Position numbers and translations under genes: made by a program. Shown in pieces: positions 13,037 through 13,597 of a stretch of 13,597 nucleotides of DNA; position 1 is the stretch's first letter; each line of letters starts with the position of its first letter. Origin of the DNA: Pseudomonadota bacterium (GTDB taxonomy: Bacteria; Pseudomonadota; Alphaproteobacteria; Rhizobiales; Hyphomicrobiaceae); the NCBI GenBank assembly GCA_023387235.1, contig JAEWIJ010000215.1:1-13597 (forward strand), read 5' to 3'. The notes beneath the pieces are model-generated. The model saw only the letters and a program-made list of their open reading frames with translations, ran no database searches and was not told where the DNA came from.

Positions 13037-13597
13037 CTACCTTCTCCCAAACAACCGCTCGATATCCGCGCGGGAGAGCTGCACGTACGTTGGGCGTCCG
13101 TGATTGCATTGGCCGGCGCGCGGCGTCGCCTCCATCTCGCGGAGCAGCGCATTCATCTCGGGGCCTGTGAGACGACGCCCGGCGCGCACGCTGCCATGAC
13201 ATGAGATCGTCCCGAGTATGGCATCCAGCCGCGCTTCCAGGAGACCGGTCGTGCCCTCGGTCAGAACCTCGCGCGCGAGATCCTTGATCAGCGCCGCCAC
13301 GTCGCACTGTCCGAGCAGCGCCGGCGTCTCGCGCACGAGGATCGCGGCGCCGAAAGGCTCCAACACGAGCCCCAGCTCGGCAAGCTGATCGGCCGCCTCG
13401 GCGAGGGCTGCGACCTCGTCGGCGTCGAGGTCGACGATCTCGGGAATGAGCAGGCCCTGGCGCTTGACGCCACCGTTCGCGAGCGATGCCTTCATGCGTT
13501 CGAGCACGAGACGCTCGTGCGCCGCATGCTGATCCACGATGACGATGCCATCGCCAGTCTCGGCGACGATGTACGTGCCGTGGAGCTGCGCGCGGGC
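13037..13597 (-). CDS. mutL: DNA mismatch repair protein MutL, C-terminal part
   Basis: The visible 186 residues are the C-terminal dimerisation/endonuclease domain; the N-terminal ATPase part lies beyond the window edge. The frame enters with LHGTYIVAETGDGIVIVDQHAAHERL, carrying the metal-binding DQHA-x2-E-x4-E motif of nicking MutL homologues (the E after RLVL is present). The two other C-terminal marks are also intact: CHGSVRAGRRL and CNHGRPTYVQL, a CxHGRP motif of the same active site. So this is a MutL of the endonuclease type, as in bacteria lacking MutH, acting with MutS in mismatch repair. The stop is seven bases from the palindromic element at 12914-13030. Confidence 0.94.
   Translation of the reverse strand, partial: ARAQLHGTYIVAETGDGIVIVDQHAAHERLVLERMKASLANGGVKRQGLLIPEIVDLDADEVAALAEAADQLAELGLVLEPFGAAILVRETPALLGQCDVAALIKDLAREVLTEGTTGLLEARLDAILGTISCHGSVRAGRRLTGPEMNALLREMEATPRAGQCNHGRPTYVQLSRADIERLFGRR

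Overview
The window looks like the chromosome of a GC-rich alphaproteobacterium, most likely of the Hyphomicrobiales. The evidence is the strong G/C third-position bias in every gene, the alphaproteobacterial style of the housekeeping proteins (TadA, RluB, RsmD, MutL) and an Hdr-like sulfur-oxidation cluster of the kind known from Hyphomicrobium-type bacteria. No tool or database was used; all assignments come from reading motifs, and the genus is not claimed.

Left part (1-5036, minus strand): a compact operon read right to left: DsrE-type sulfur carrier, HdrC-like Fe-S protein, a PhnB-type VOC/glyoxalase-fold protein, HdrB-like CCG protein, a LysE/RhtB exporter, a short HdrA-like flavoprotein, and the first 19 codons of a further gene that leaves the window. 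Except after dsrE, the genes overlap or lie within about 45 bases of each other. The order DsrE - C - B - A matches the start of sHdr (sulfur-oxidising heterodisulfide reductase-like) loci, in which protein-bound sulfane sulfur is thought to be delivered to a cytoplasmic Hdr-like complex and oxidised to sulfite. Two features are unusual. A VOC protein and a LysE exporter are interleaved between the Hdr subunits. The 173-base gap between dsrE and hdrC is almost filled by two related imperfect palindromes and a small hairpin.

Middle (5037-9249, plus strand): a divergent promoter region with two face-to-face sigma70-like promoters and a nearby ATTC/GAAT dyad, then two tandem paralogous EamA (DMT-family) transporters, a CoxE-like VWA-domain protein without an adjacent MoxR ATPase, and a TerC-family membrane protein.

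Right part (9267-13597): a secreted TPR protein (minus), a 301-base gene-free gap, a plus-strand protein of unknown family carrying an HEQMH zincin-like motif whose 3' end overlaps convergent tadA by 107 bases, tadA (minus), then rluB and rsmD (plus, ATGA-coupled), a 117-base three-hairpin palindromic repeat, and the C-terminal domain of an endonuclease-type MutL (minus) running off the edge. This half is ordinary chromosomal housekeeping; the accessory biology is in the Hdr-like operon.
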